Source: Heterobilharzia americana
Taxonomy: Eukaryota > Platyhelminthes > Trematoda > Strigeidida > Schistosomatidae
DNA length: 64,000 nt
Reading direction: 5' to 3'
NCBI GenBank assembly: GCA_944470555.2
Contig: OX104129.1
Span: 49,323,998-49,387,997, forward strand
Shown here in pieces: positions 11,154 through 27,034 of the stretch (positions are counted from its first letter, which is position 1; each line of letters opens with the position of its first letter). The notes below the pieces were generated by a model that was not told the DNA's origin, ran no database searches, and saw only the letters and a list, made by a program, of their open reading frames with translations. A program made the translations under genes and the position numbers.

Positions 11154-12335
11154 TTCTGTCCCCATTTCATTTCCATGATTCTCTTGATCATGCTTTATCT
11201 TGAAATTCATTTCCACATTTTATGCAAATTTATATTATATCCAGTTTGTTATGTTGGTATCCACTCTCTTTTGTGATTACGTTTCACCTTACATCACACA
11301 TATGAACGTTTAATCTTCATTCGTCTTGATCTTTCCTCCTAATTACAATTAAATATTTCTGTTAACTATCCAATATAGCTAGACAAAAGTGTATAAGTTG
11401 TGACTGCACAGCTGTGAGAAGTGAAATCACTGAAAGAAATTTCTTCACTAAATCTATTGTTTTCGCTGACTTAAAACTAGCCATCAGTACATACATACAT
11501 ACATGTATATACACTTCAACCTTATTAGGTCCTCTGAGATATAATGTGAAAGATGTTCCAGTAATGGAATACCTTTGTTCTTCTGAAGTACAGGTACCAT
11601 TTTCAAAAGATCATAAGAATTGCTTTGACAGAAAGAGGAGTCTCATTTTCAGTAAGCCTTTCACAATGAGAATTCCATTTGTCATCTGACTACTTAAAAG
11701 TACCATTCCTTACACACAATGGTACATATAAAAGGTCAGATGAATGCTTTAAAGTGCATATATTGGACACATCGACGCGCAGTTCCAGTGAATAACCTTC
11801 TTCAGATGATACCTCCGCCTACTTTTGCTTAGTTTAGTGTGCACATTATTACATTTCAGAGGAAAGATTTCGTCAACCAATATGAAAATTAGAAGTAGAT
11901 ATGTTGTTTTCATAATCAGAATGAACAGAAAGTCCTCTCCGTTTCGGCTATGAGAAACCAGTTTAGATGAAGCAGAATTGTGCATTAGTGTACATGCTAT
12001 TTCATAACTTGATTGTATTAATTAAAAAGCTTACACGTTTAATATACTTGGTTTAAGGTGGTTGTTGAGACTGAGAACACAATTTTCATTTGTCCTCAAA
12101 ATAAAATATGATGGTATTGAGAAGCCAAACAATTGCTCCTTCTCATAATATACAAAATATATAACATATTATACATATATATTTAAAATATACAAAAGTT
12201 ATGGAAGCGGTTCATGTGTTTTCCTGCATCAGAATCTTTGAAGAAGGGTGTCGAAATCTTTCACACCTATATTTCAGTGATAAATTTACTTGTATAACAT
12301 GATATAACTGCCAATCAAGTTATTTATTAGCTTAC

Positions 12336-12414
12336 CCTTGTTGCGATAACCATAACCAGGACAATTGCTGGAAAGAATAATGTAGAATACAAGTAGACAA
12401 CTGAATGCTTTCAT
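12336..12414 (-). CDS. Secreted Cu/Zn superoxide dismutase copy 1, exon 1 (signal peptide)
   Basis: ATG at 12414-12412, then 26 codons starting MKAFSCLLVFYIILSS and ending YGYRNK plus one base G before the donor GTAAGC. The G joins AT of exon 2 to give GAT, so translation continues into DPWWG with no stop. The predicted product has an N-terminal hydrophobic signal, so it is expected to enter the secretory pathway and act outside the cell. Intron 1 is 3.7 kb and contains a SINE-like element and an RTE fragment. The join is inferred from phase and strand; no transcript evidence is available here. Confidence 0.75.
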
Positions 12415-15400
12415 ACGTAATTCTACACTATAGAGGTTATTACGTGAAGTGTATTTTGCATATTTATATGAGCTTTTGCACCAACAGTGCAACAAACTGA
12501 TGCACTTTCGATTTCCATCATCATTACAAATATTGTCATTATTGTTTTGGCTACTTATTCACAGAATATTCGTAATCTTCAGTTTTAAACAAATCATGGA
12601 ATTACTTTTGACTGACTCAGCCAATCAACAAATCTGTTTGAAGCATCCAAAATGAAATGCACTCATTCTAAACTAAGCTTGGTAGGGGTTGTGAATGGCA
12701 GTGAACTTATTCATGCATTTTATTGCTTGCACTCAGACGTGTTACGCAATCCACTACTCATATGTTTGGTAAGTAGTAGTTTGCTTTCAACCGACTCAAC
12801 TGTGGTATGTCAGTTTGACGCCATTGCAGTAAGGAGAATTCAGGTAGATTGGGGAATTTACAAAATAGTGTTTAATCACCGTTCATTGAACTGTCTGTGT
12901 TTGAAAAATTAAGGTCTACAATTTGTTAAGAGACGAGCCTTTTCCTGCTTGTTTAGCCCATTTCATCGATCTCCATATTTTTCCATCTGTCAATATTACG
13001 TAAATGTTTACTATAAACACGCATCCACTTGCTCCAAGTTCCTTACTTTTCACGGTAGTTGTTATGCAGTCAGCGAATCAAGTGAACTGAATCCATAGTG
13101 AAAAAATAAAAGCCTGTAATTTACATCACTCAAATCTTAGTAGTTTTTTTCAATAAAAGTGCCTAACAAGATTATTTTACTAAACTGAACACAGAAACTT
13201 TGGAATTAGGCAGTTAGCGGCAGATACCATCTGATAAATAGACCCTTATGACTTGCTTACCATTACTCAATATGGAAGCTTTAGCGCATAAACATTTTAG
13301 ACGCGTTGTAGGTTATAAGCAGATAGATTTTTCTGCATACGCAAGATGTTCCCATATGGTTATAGTTGAGAAATGAAAGTTCAGTGTGTGAAATAGGTGA
13401 CAGATTCTTGATTTAACCTCAATAGTATTTTAATTATTTGCTTTCTAATCGTAACCTTCGTGTATGATATTGATGAATTCTACGGAATCGTATTGCATTC
13501 AGCTGTCATGAAAGCTTAAGTGATGACTACATTGCTTAATAATTGTTAATAATCATCTGTGATTCACTCCATCTTCAATTGCCTAGTTGTATTTCTTTGC
13601 CAATGTCAAATGTCTCGACGCAATTCATTCATATATCTTGACCTTTCGAAACAGAAGTCTGAAGAATTCATTGTTAAGACGTTAAGCATGTACAAATTGA
13701 TATTCCCCGAGTCATGCTAACAACTGCTGTTGTAACCAATCGATTTTCGCTATTTTGTCTGGGAAGGTGGTTATTCAGAAAGTGAAGAAATGTAAATGGT
13801 TATTTCAGAAGTTGTTGGAGTGCCCTCTAAATCTACTCATATTTCCTTTAAAGGAAGTAAATGACATACAGTTTTTCCTCTCCTCGTATACAGTAAATAG
13901 AATTACTTAGCCAGCAGCGAATAATGGAAGTAGTTTACAAAGCTATGAGGAATCACTTCATGTGGTTTTAAAACAACCACAGTAGTCCATGAATTCAACC
14001 TTTAAAATCTTCGTTGATTGGAACACACTTTTCGTGTCAACAGGAGATGTCGAAACACTTTGAGCTTGATATCTGCAGAAGAAAATGTAGTCAGACACAC
14101 TGTCTTTAAGAAAGGGGAGATCCCCAGAAGTTTCCTTCACTTTCAAAATTTGATACCAAATCAGTTCCCAGTGGACTGAAAAGGTAAACAATTAAAAAAT
14201 ATAGTGCACGCAGAATCATTTGTAAAGAGTTCATTCAAATACTGGCAAAGAACTTGTCAAGGATATTCTTATCTTGAGACTCACTCATCCAATTCATCTT
14301 ACAAATACCAAGTAACCGTAGGAATCTTGGATAAGCATATGCCCCTGGGGGAAAATGTAGTCTCGAGAAGTGTTGGACCGTCACGGTTACATTGTATTCC
14401 GTTCAATGTTACACCATTTTTACTCAGTGGAGAACAATGAAATCGTTCAATTCATTATTTTTCTGATAGCTGACATTGTCGATGTTATGGATTTGATTCA
14501 AGAGATGATTTGCATTGAACCTCAGTTTAATTTACTCTTCACTTACACTTAGTCACATTAATTACTTACAAAGCAGTCAACCTCAACAAAGACATCCATA
14601 AAAATGCATTACAGAGGAAGCAGTTATAGAAGACGATGTGATGATAAATATTTAAATTCAATTTGTCGAAAGTAATAATTTGATAGTGAAATTTAAGACA
14701 CACATTTCATTGGATTCGGGTCTCGTCAGTTGGATGTACCGAAATCCTAGTGATTGATGGTGCTCTTATTGAAACTTGAACTCAGCACTAATTACCTCGC
14801 TGTTTTGGGCAGGATCGACTACATCGATCAAGCAAACATGTTATGAGTAATTTGATGATAATAAGAAAATGATGCCTAATCTGAAGTTATATAAAACTTA
14901 GAATCGGAACGCAGTCATATTCTTAAAGAACAGTACAGTACACTCTCATAAACGTGTGCGTCAATCAAACTACTTACTTGTTATTGATTAGCAAGTGCAT
15001 TTACAAAGTGTGTGACGGTGACTTTCAATTTGAGTAATTGAAAGGAACAGCTTTCGCTATTTAACATTATCTAGACCAGATGAATAATACAGTAGATACT
15101 TGCAAAATTTCCACCTTGGAAATGACTTTCTCCACATAATCTCTCACATTGTAGGTTCATAGCAGCTCCTTGATACTTGGAATTTCTCGTTGTTAAACTG
15201 GGTTGGCAGATGGGCTCCTGTGCCAATGTTTCGATTCTGCTGGATTATTCATCATGTATTTTCGAAATAGAATGTGAATAAGATACTGTAACTAGACCAA
15301 CTCATTTAAAATGTCTACTTCGAAAAACTTGTCTGAATGTAGTGTGAGCAATGGTTAGAGAAAGAAACAACGGTGAAAAATGACGAGGGGATTAGCTTTT

Positions 15401-15465
15401 GGTTTATAGCAGCCAAGGAAGGATTAATCCCTCACCGTGTTACTTTCGAATGCAACACTCAGGCT
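12415..15465. other. Upstream DNA of SOD copy 1, no gene recognised
   Basis: Would hold the promoter and any 5' untranslated exon of copy 1. I saw no convincing TATA, initiator or coding pattern. The open frames here are duplicates of those at 2980-5083. Confidence 0.45.
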
Positions 15466-16320
15466 CGTTGAATGCAATCGCCTCAGTTTCAGCTATGTAT
15501 GGGATGTATCGGTGGGCTGTTTACATGTTTTCATGATTTCGGAAGACGGTGTGTGGAGGTATATGCTGTGCTACTGGCATTTGCATGGTTTGTTATAACT
15601 GCTAGTTGTTATAAGATAGAATTCATCATCTCTTTAATTCCACGCTATCTAAACCAATCCGTCAACTGTTATCGTATTTGGAAATACATCTGCCAATTAT
15701 ACGCCCTACGTAACTTACTTCAAAGCATCAGTTTATTTGAGTACCGTGTGAGGTATATTCAAGTCTCGAAATGAGTAGAAGACGACTACTTAAACATGTC
15801 CAAAATGGACCTCAGAAAAACCTCCCGATTGTTACTGTAGTTAATAAAGTAAATATATTTGCGAAATGCCAGTTAGCTGGAAAAATATGTTTTTCACCTT
15901 TGATTACCTTGTGAAAGCCTTTTCTTCAGAGAATCAAACCTATACAAGTTATAGCATGTACAAATAGTATGTAAAGACGAATTAGGTCACGTTATTCATG
16001 CATGATAGTAATATGGAACAGATGTACAAAAGTGCACAAACACATGTTAACAAAGTGAATGCGTGACTGTGAAGGCCATCCTAGCAACTGCTGAAATAAC
16101 CAACTACGCTGCCTCATTCTAAGGGAATCTAATATCCCAAACGAAGTAGCGAAATCTTATTGGTTGTTTGACAAGTTGTCAAGGTGACCTTCGAATTCAC
16201 TCAGCTGAACATCACACATCTATTTACTTTTCTTGCACCTTCATACCCATTCACACGTGAACACACATAAATATCTTCGTCCCGAACTTACAGACTGGTA
16301 TCTGGTAACGATAACATTTA
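15466..16320. other. Unique spacer with a dispersed repeat
   Basis: Starts exactly where direct repeat A' ends. An open frame at 15472-15774 (100 codons) is Cys- and aromatic-rich with no recognisable domain. Bases 15883-16004 are an inverted diverged copy of 6002-6122. Confidence 0.5.
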
Positions 16321-16324
16321 TTCC

Positions 16325-17010
16325 CATATTATTATCATACGTGAACAATGTGATCTGGTTCGTCTTCATGCACTGTTTGAGCGTGCAGTAACTTGTACAG
16401 ATTTTATTCTCTGTAGAAGTGGCTCAGTTCGGATAAGAACAGCCCGTTTGGCATTTGCCAACTTACATCAACTGTGGGATCATTTGACAAGATATCTGAC
16501 TATCTATCGATTGACGAGTACACTGTGCCACAGTTCGTTCCGCCCTGTTGTCCGGCTGTGAGACATGACTGTTAAAACATGAGATATAAAGCATTTACAT
16601 GGTTTCGATTGTAGGTGTCTTCGCGGCATTACTCGCGTTGGTTAAAATCACCATATGAGCAATATTGTCGTTGGGCGAAGGGTACTAGGCAAGACAGGCT
16701 AGTCGATTGATGAGGTTGTCAACCTTCATCGACTGAGATGACTGTGACACGTACTGCGCATGCGCAACCAACACCTACCTCGATACCTCATACTGGGGGA
16801 AGTTGTATTCGGTTGGAAGAGGGTTTAGAGTGTCCAGAACAAGATTTGACAAGAGTCGATGGAGTCTCTGACTGTTGGTGTGAGCCGTGTGCTGAGTTGT
16901 AGGCTGCGTGGCTGGTGTCTGCTAGAGGATCGAAATCAGTGGTTGAGGACTCCTAATAACATGGCTGAAAATCGGTCATAGTGGTGTAGAAGCATACTCT
17001 CTTTGACGTC
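16325..17010 (+). mobile_element. Decayed non-LTR retrotransposon, C-terminal end of reverse transcriptase ORF
   Basis: Pieces in shifting frames match the schistosome non-LTR RT tail: ARLAFANLHQLW near 16435, then CLRGITRVG, RRVLGKTG, SIDEVVNLHRLR and HVLRMRNQHLPR. Several stops interrupt the frame. It is a different lineage from the RTE copies with (TAA)n tails in this window, because the wording of the RT tail differs. The following 500 bp to about 17540 may be its 3' untranslated region. Confidence 0.65.
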
Positions 17011-17844
17011 TTCAAAAGCTTCTGAAGCAAGAACCTTTATCTTCAGATTGTCTATTCTCTCACACAACCTTGTCTACTTTGAAATCACTCGATTACCATC
17101 CAACTGTTCTTTGTACACCACTGCGAAACGTGGCGACTTGAACCAATGCAATTGTCTGAGAGGTTCCTTACATTGATTGTGTCTTTCTGTCTCTCCAAAG
17201 GGGCTTCCATCTGGCCAAATCGTCAGAAACTTAACTTGCTACTTCAATGGGACTTCCTTTCTTAAACCGTCTACTCAAAGCTTAAGTTATTCATTTCTAT
17301 CAAGTCAAAAATCGACTCTTAACACGCTGTAGTTAGGTTTCACGAAACCATGTCTCCCGGAGTGCCTTCCATGTGTTGTAGACACAGTAACAGAGGTTTC
17401 TTATGCTCTGCCATAAGTTTATGTTTGTGATTAACACAAGAGGTTGCTGCTTTGATGAATTCTCCGACATACCAATTTTCACTCAGAATATCAAGGATAT
17501 CTAGCAGTTCTTTTCCCAACACATACTGCATGGCAAAATGACCTTACTCTAGGTGCTAAGTATCTGATTATGCTTCATTTGCACATCTCTTTTATGAAAT
17601 GAATGAAAGTGTGCACAATGTGCTTTAGTCATCGACTTTCTGCACATAAACCATTCTACGGTGTAAAGCATCGTATTGGCAGTTTACTACTTTCAAGAGT
17701 TAATTTTCGATTCTGACATAAATATGTAAATAAAAGATCTGAGGATGTTCTCATAGCCACCTCGTCAACTTCACTCTTAATAATACTAATGAAATGAAGT
17801 GAACATTCATTGTACACTTCAGTATTTTAATTATTATTTAATCA
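17011..17844. other. Spacer, no gene recognised
   Basis: Possible 3' UTR of the preceding element, then AT-rich DNA. The minus-strand open frame at 17340-17531 (63 codons) has no motif I can name. No SOD signal-peptide exon for copy 2 was found on the plus strand between 15466 and 17844. Confidence 0.45.
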
Positions 17845-18709
17845 TTGAGTTCCTAGTAGAACATAGGGCTTAAACAGCACGCCTCCATTCCATTCTGTTC
17901 TCTGAAGTCTTCTTAACCTGGCTCCACGACTACCCACAAGCTTTCATTTCTTCATCACACCATCTCCTCCATGTCAACCTCACCTCATATACTCAACTCG
18001 TCGTTCCCTAGATGGCTTCAACTCGAGAGCTTGGAGCCTGAAATCCACAAATTGTCTTCCCAGTGTATGTCCAATCCAACCAATGTACACTTCCTTCTGC
18101 ATATTTGTTCGGTGATGGATTCTTGGTTGGTAAGTTGTCAGCCAGTCAGAGTTCCTTGTTGCTTGTTCCTATTATTCTGGCCATCTGATCTGATCTTCAG
18201 TATCGAATGAGCGTAGGTGGCAGCTGTTGATGAATGTCTGTAGTTTGTTGGAAATGCTTTTCGTGACGCGCCAGTTTTCTGAACCACCCGTGTAGAAGCA
18301 CTGACTTGACCGACTTAGTGTTGAAAATCCAGATCATGTTCACACTTTATGCTGAGTGTAGTGTAGTAGAGTTGAGTTGAGTTGAGTGGAGTTGAGTGGA
18401 GTTGAGTGGAGTGGAGTAGAGTGCAGTGCAGTGCAGTAGATCTCCACACTGATTTCAGATTGATGTAGGCCTGTCTTGCTGTCTTCCAGATCCTGGCATT
18501 AACGTCGTCATGTGTGTGTGTGCCGCCTTTAGTTGAAACGATGCTACTTTGCCCAGGTAGGTGAACGCAACTGCTTCCTTTAGGTTTCTCCCGTTCATGC
18601 TGATTGGTGCTTGTTGATGTTGATGTTGTTGTTGTTGTTGGTTGGGTATCTTCATCACCCGCGTCTTGGGGGAAATGCTTTTCGTGACGCGCCAATTTCG
18701 CTGAACCGC
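17845..18709 (-). mobile_element. RTE 3' fragment, inverted copy (R3)
   Basis: Reverse-complement of 10226-11089, with the same scrambled 5' junction and the same pentanucleotide array. It ends at the left in a degenerate TAAATAATAATT-type tail. Confidence 0.8.
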
Positions 18710-18838
18710 TGGATATAATATAAATTTGCATAACATGTGAAAATGATTTTCAAGATGAAGCATGATCAAGAGAAGCATGGAAATGAAATGAGGACAATTT
18801 TGGGTTATTAAAATATATGTATTTTGAGGTGAATAAGG

Positions 18839-19235
18839 ATTTTAATTCTGAGGTAGTATTCATAATGGACTGAAACCAGTTGGAGTGTCTTTAAGGAGCT
18901 GGCAACACTGTACAGCTGCAGTGTCCTAGTATGGGACTCCCCAGCGGCACGGGACGGAAGTGGATGGCAACTGAAAGCCTTGGGTGACAGTCACGCTAGA
19001 TCCCTAATTGAGAGAAATTGGAAACCCGTAACCACCGATCTCCCACCCAGTGACTGAATAGTTAACGCGTTCACCATGAAACAAGAAGTTCATGAGTTCG
19101 GTCCTTAGTCGGGTCGTGGGTGCACACTGCTAAGAAGTCCCATACTAGAAGGAAACAGCTGTCCAGTGCACTTAGGTTTCCATTGTTTCTCCGACTGATG
19201 TCAGTTCGTGGTAAATACTACCTCAGAATTAAAAT
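18839..19235 (+). mobile_element. SINE-like element with inverted arms, inverted copy
   Basis: Reverse-complement of 9699-10095, including the 22-bp terminal inverted repeats, tRNA-like segment and decayed hammerheads. Confidence 0.7.
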
Positions 19236-20315
19236 ATACAAAATGCAACAAAACTGTGAATGATTATGAGAGAGAAATGGGTTGACTTGTAATTAGCAAT
19301 TTCCAAAGTCCTCGGTAGCAACTCAGGTTGTACAAGTTTCTTTTGTACACATAACTCCATTTTCTCCATGCATATAGCAAAACCTCCTGCAGCACATATT
19401 ATTTGGCAATGCAAGAATATCTGGTAGGTTTCTTTCTACTCTGTAAATGACTTTGAACGCAGAAGCAGTTGTAACAGTGTGACCAGTGTTGACAAGGTGT
19501 TCAATTATTGCACTTCTGATCGATCCACTCGCACCTGTTTGCAGCCAGGCGGGTTAATCTTCTCCAACCCGTTAGGAAAGAATGCCACCTTTGTATTATA
19601 CAGCAGAAAACTTATTGCCTGTCTAAGCAAGTCATCTTCCGCGTGCTATGGTAGTAACTAGGAAATAGATGACTTCAGTTTTTTATACTCTCAAAGCACT
19701 GTAAATCTAAATTCACACCCAAATTCTAATTAAACTCAGATTTTCCATTTTAACATGTCCATTAGAAATGAAATCAAAATGGAATTACAATGTACCACTG
19801 TGCCTAACTTTTACTCCAATATTAAACTCAAATATTGTCACTTACAGTAGACTTAACTGTTCATTTAAAGTCTCAAACACTCTCTGTGGTCACAGAATTT
19901 CATTCTCCAAATACAGGAAACTGATATAGCATATAACATGAGAGTCACCACTGTGCACAGTAACTATATTGGCCTAGAGAAGAAATTTAGAAGAACAAAT
20001 GGTTTCAGAGCACAGTGATTGTTACCCCCATGATTACTTTTGATCTACATTATGCACTTGGTTTTCCTGGAGAGTAACAAATTAGCCTTTTACAAAGTCT
20101 ACTACATAATGTTATATTGCATACAGGTAACCAACTGCATAATAAGTACAGTAAATCTTGAACGAAATTTCAATGTGAACATTTTTTAACAACTGGAATC
20201 ATCAGTTCATTTCATACAGAACACTTTTGAAAAGTAAGCAGAGTCCGTGCAACTTGCTAGCTCACTCTAGGTTGAAACAAACTATTGCCTCAATGTCATA
20301 TTTTTACTGCTTCAG

Positions 20316-20544
20316 ATCCATGGTGGGGTCGCCGACGATATCGATTTGATCTGGCTATTGCAAGCTTTGTGAAGAGTTCAAACCCAGGTTCTGTATGGTT
20401 TACACCTCGAGGAAAATATATGTACCTGAATGGCAGTGTTTCCGGGCTTCCACGTGGCAAACTACTGGGTGTACACATTCATCAATACGGAGGTCTCGGA
20501 AACATGTGTCTTGAAGCTGGACCACATTTTAACCCCTTCAAGCA
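20316..20544 (+). pseudogene. Cu/Zn superoxide dismutase copy 2, exon 2
   Basis: Inverted duplicate of 8390-8618 with the same protein sequence, acceptor TTCAG before ATCCATGG and donor CA|GTAGGT. Copper ligands (GVHIHQYGG) and the bridging His (GPHFNPF) are kept. The exon itself is intact. It is called a pseudogene because exon 3 is frameshifted and no first exon is visible upstream, where the inverted duplication stops before the signal-peptide exon. Confidence 0.75.
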
Positions 20545-21852
20545 GTAGGTATTCACTAATTTCCCATTTACCTTTCTTTAGAACAGCCTTCAACTAATTC
20601 AGTGGAATTAGGTGTGCTCGACTTCTAAGTTCACTGCTACTCAATCAGCATGAATGCTGACTTAATATACGAGTGAATGAATGTGGAGTTAAATGGAATG
20701 TTGTTAGTCGGTTGGATGCAAGCGGGAGGCAGCCCTAACTAGTGATGAGACAGCTATTCCCATGGGGCTCAATCTCGGCAGCCATCATTTGAAACACCTG
20801 AGTGTTTTCTATCAAGCTGTGAATACATGATGGCCATCTCTTGTTGATGGATATAATTTGATGTTACAGCTGATTTGTTTAAGCAATTTTCAAAATCAAT
20901 TTATCATTCTTTTAAAATACATGGTTGGAAACAGAGACGGTTAAGGAAACTTAACTTCATGTGTGCACCGAACACTCCAAAATTCAGTTTACAATTATAG
21001 ATTACCCCTTTAATTAAATCTGAATGCAAACCACTCAGTTCGCTATTTCTGGTGACCAGCTGCATTGACTTTGAACTACCAAAACCCAAGCAGCAATATG
21101 GCATAGGAAGAATGCTTGTCACTATTATCTACAGACTTTACAAGTCTCTAAATACCAGATAATATCCACGCTTGCATACAACGGAGACTACAACTTCATA
21201 GCCTTTTAAATTTCACATCATTTTTAATGATCATCAGCTCATCCTTCATCTAGAAGATAGTATTTCTACTCTCGTGAGAAGACATGATCTTTGTGTCCGA
21301 TTCGTAAGCATGCATCTTGCCATATTTTTATGTGATGTACATTCTAAAATAATATTGATTTCATAACATTTCAGTTCATCGTGTGAGCTACATCTGTTCG
21401 AAATGAAATACGTATCACCTTTTACTTTCCATGACTCATGCACGCATTAATACCAATGTTTCAGATAGTTTTTTAAGTAGTACCTAGAAAAAACGTTACA
21501 AGGCAGTAGTTGATAAATGTATGTATTGAAGTAGTTGACAATTTTGAAGCACCTTATAAAGTAGAATAAATATACGTTAGGAATTCTCTGTTATAAAATG
21601 TACATATGCATGTTATTATATGCTTGTAAGATGCCTTTGCTTACCTATGTGGTAAGTAATAATCCGTGCCAGTGTATTATGGAATATGCATGTCACAAGT
21701 GTATATGAATCTTGATGACATGCCGAGCAAAATCAGCAAAATTGCAATTGCATTTTAAGTTACATGAAATGTGGTTTATTGGTTAGTTTAGTTAACATTT
21801 AGAAACTGTTTTCTCATGTAATCAACTACATTTTTATTGTTCTAAAAAACAG

Positions 21853-22174
21853 ACGTCATGGAGGACGTACAGGTCATCCTAGACATGCAGGTGATTTGGT
21901 AAATATTCCAGTTGATGGAAATGGTGTAATGCATTTCGATCTATGGGTTAGCTTATACGGACTTGGACCATACAACGGATTTATTGGGCGTGCTCTAGTT
22001 ATACACAAAAGACTGATGATCTTGGAATATTTCCAGATACAGGAAGTCGAACAACTGGTAATTCAGGCGCCAGGTTGGCTTGTGCTACAATCGGATATCG
22101 TGCTCCTTAAAACTGTTCTTTTCTCAAGCATTCTGTGCATAATTATTTACTTAACAAAATATAATACAACATAA
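21853..22174 (+). pseudogene. Cu/Zn superoxide dismutase copy 2, exon 3, frameshifted
   Basis: Starts in phase with exon 2 and keeps the zinc ligands (RHGGRTGHPRHAGD). One C is then missing near 22006, just after the VIH copper ligand: ACACAAAAG here against ACACCAAAAG in copy 1. The downstream TDDL and TGNSGARLAC motifs are lost from the reading frame. Translation runs on in the wrong frame to a stop at 22172-22174. The original stop would have been at 22108-22110. The electrostatic loop, active-site Arg and second disulfide Cys are absent, so this copy should be inactive. Confidence 0.8.
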
Positions 22175-22361
22175 TCAACTAATAGATTTCCTTTCGTTTC
22201 AGCTTTCGTACTATACGATTTGTGATAGTCGATTGAGAAAAGCCGAAACTTTGAATAGGGGTGGATGGTGCATTGATTGGTTACTGAAGAGTAACCAGCG
22301 CCATGTTGTCTAGTTCTAAGTGCTGATCGAATTCTATCAATCACTTGGCAACCTGGCCATC

Positions 22362-23346
22362 ATTCTTTTAGAGTCACCATCGCGATCTACCTTCGATTTA
22401 TGTTATTTGGATTAAGGTAGTCGTCGTCAAGCTCTGCTCCATTTAGGTTTCATGCTTTTTGGCTCTCGTCAGTTAGCTGTGTCTAACCTTTACGTAACCG
22501 ATGTACTGCATGGGATTCTAACTCTCGTCATCTATTGCTGAAGTCAGGGAGACTACCGCTGATTGTTTTGAGGTGTGATGGACCTCTTGTAGGACTAGTG
22601 ACCCTATTGGAAATTTTTCAGCGGGATTCGATGCTCCCCCGCCGCCCGGTGACCAACTGATTTGTGTAATAAAGTCCTACAGGAGGTTAATCGCGTCTCA
22701 AGATACTGAGTTTACTGTCTCTGACTGTAGCGCTGGTTTAGCGGGTTAGACTCCAATGCGGGACTCCAGTTCCATAGATGTTTCAGATATGTTTTGTTTA
22801 TGAGCACCAACAAGCACGAAAACTGAGTTAAGCAGGGCTTCTAGCCGACTGCTTGCATCAAACTAAGAATAGTTTGTTCTATTATAGGTAACTAGGATAA
22901 AGTAAAGACTATCGGAAGTCCATATCATTTGTTTAATTACTTTAATTGCTGAAGCTAAAAATGATAGACAAGAGTTAATACAAATTACCAATTTGTGCTT
23001 GGTTTTACACTGTTATGGCATACTTATAACATCAGATAATCGAAAGTAACAAAAGATCAGTGTAACTTTGGCCGATAGTCATCAATAGAGATGGCTAGAA
23101 TAACAATATCTCTACAATACTGTAATGGAGTGAATTTCAAATATCCTATAGTAATTCAATATGAATGGCTTGTAGAGACATACAGAGTCATTTACGATAC
23201 ATAGAACACATTCATTCAGAATGATATTGAACAATGACGAATTGCATGAAGGTATCCATAGATCATATCTGGCCTGAGACTTCGTTGCAGACGTCAATGT
23301 AGTTTTAAAAAGGATTTCAAAACGTTTATTTGCATATTTCATAGAA
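22362..23346. other. Intergenic DNA, nothing recognised
   Basis: A less AT-rich stretch at about 22400-22800 includes a GCGGGTTAGACTCC motif that loosely recalls a tRNA-like head, but no ribozyme core follows. 22900-23346 is ordinary AT-rich DNA. Confidence 0.4.
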
Positions 23347-26850
<3,504 letters not shown>

Positions 26851-27034
26851 TTCTTGACCCGTTTCTGTTGATCACCGTGTGTGCCCTGCTGTTCACAATT
26901 ACTTTTAGATACTGGAGTCAGCTTTATCTTCTTTGAAAATCTTTTTCCACATTCAAAATAAAAAATAAGCAAAGTATGAAAAGAGTGTATCAGATAGAAG
27001 ATAACAATAAGTAATCCTTGAGATGAATGGGGAT

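Larger units (their letters stand above)
10280..15465. repeat. Long direct repeat, copy A'
   Basis: Second copy of 787-5995. It begins at TGAAGATACCC in the RTE fragment and ends at AGGCT, after which the two sequences diverge abruptly (TGGTC at 5996, CGTTG at 15466). It carries the SOD exon 1 that is in phase with exons 2 and 3 of copy 1. Confidence 0.95.
17845..22361. repeat. Long inverted repeat, arm B'
   Basis: Reverse-complement of 6572-11089. The left end coincides with the 3' end of the RTE fragment: arm B continues into a clean (TAA)n tract, whereas here a shorter degenerate AT tail follows. The pentanucleotide tract (18354-18440) is identical to that in A' and shorter than in A. Confidence 0.95.
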
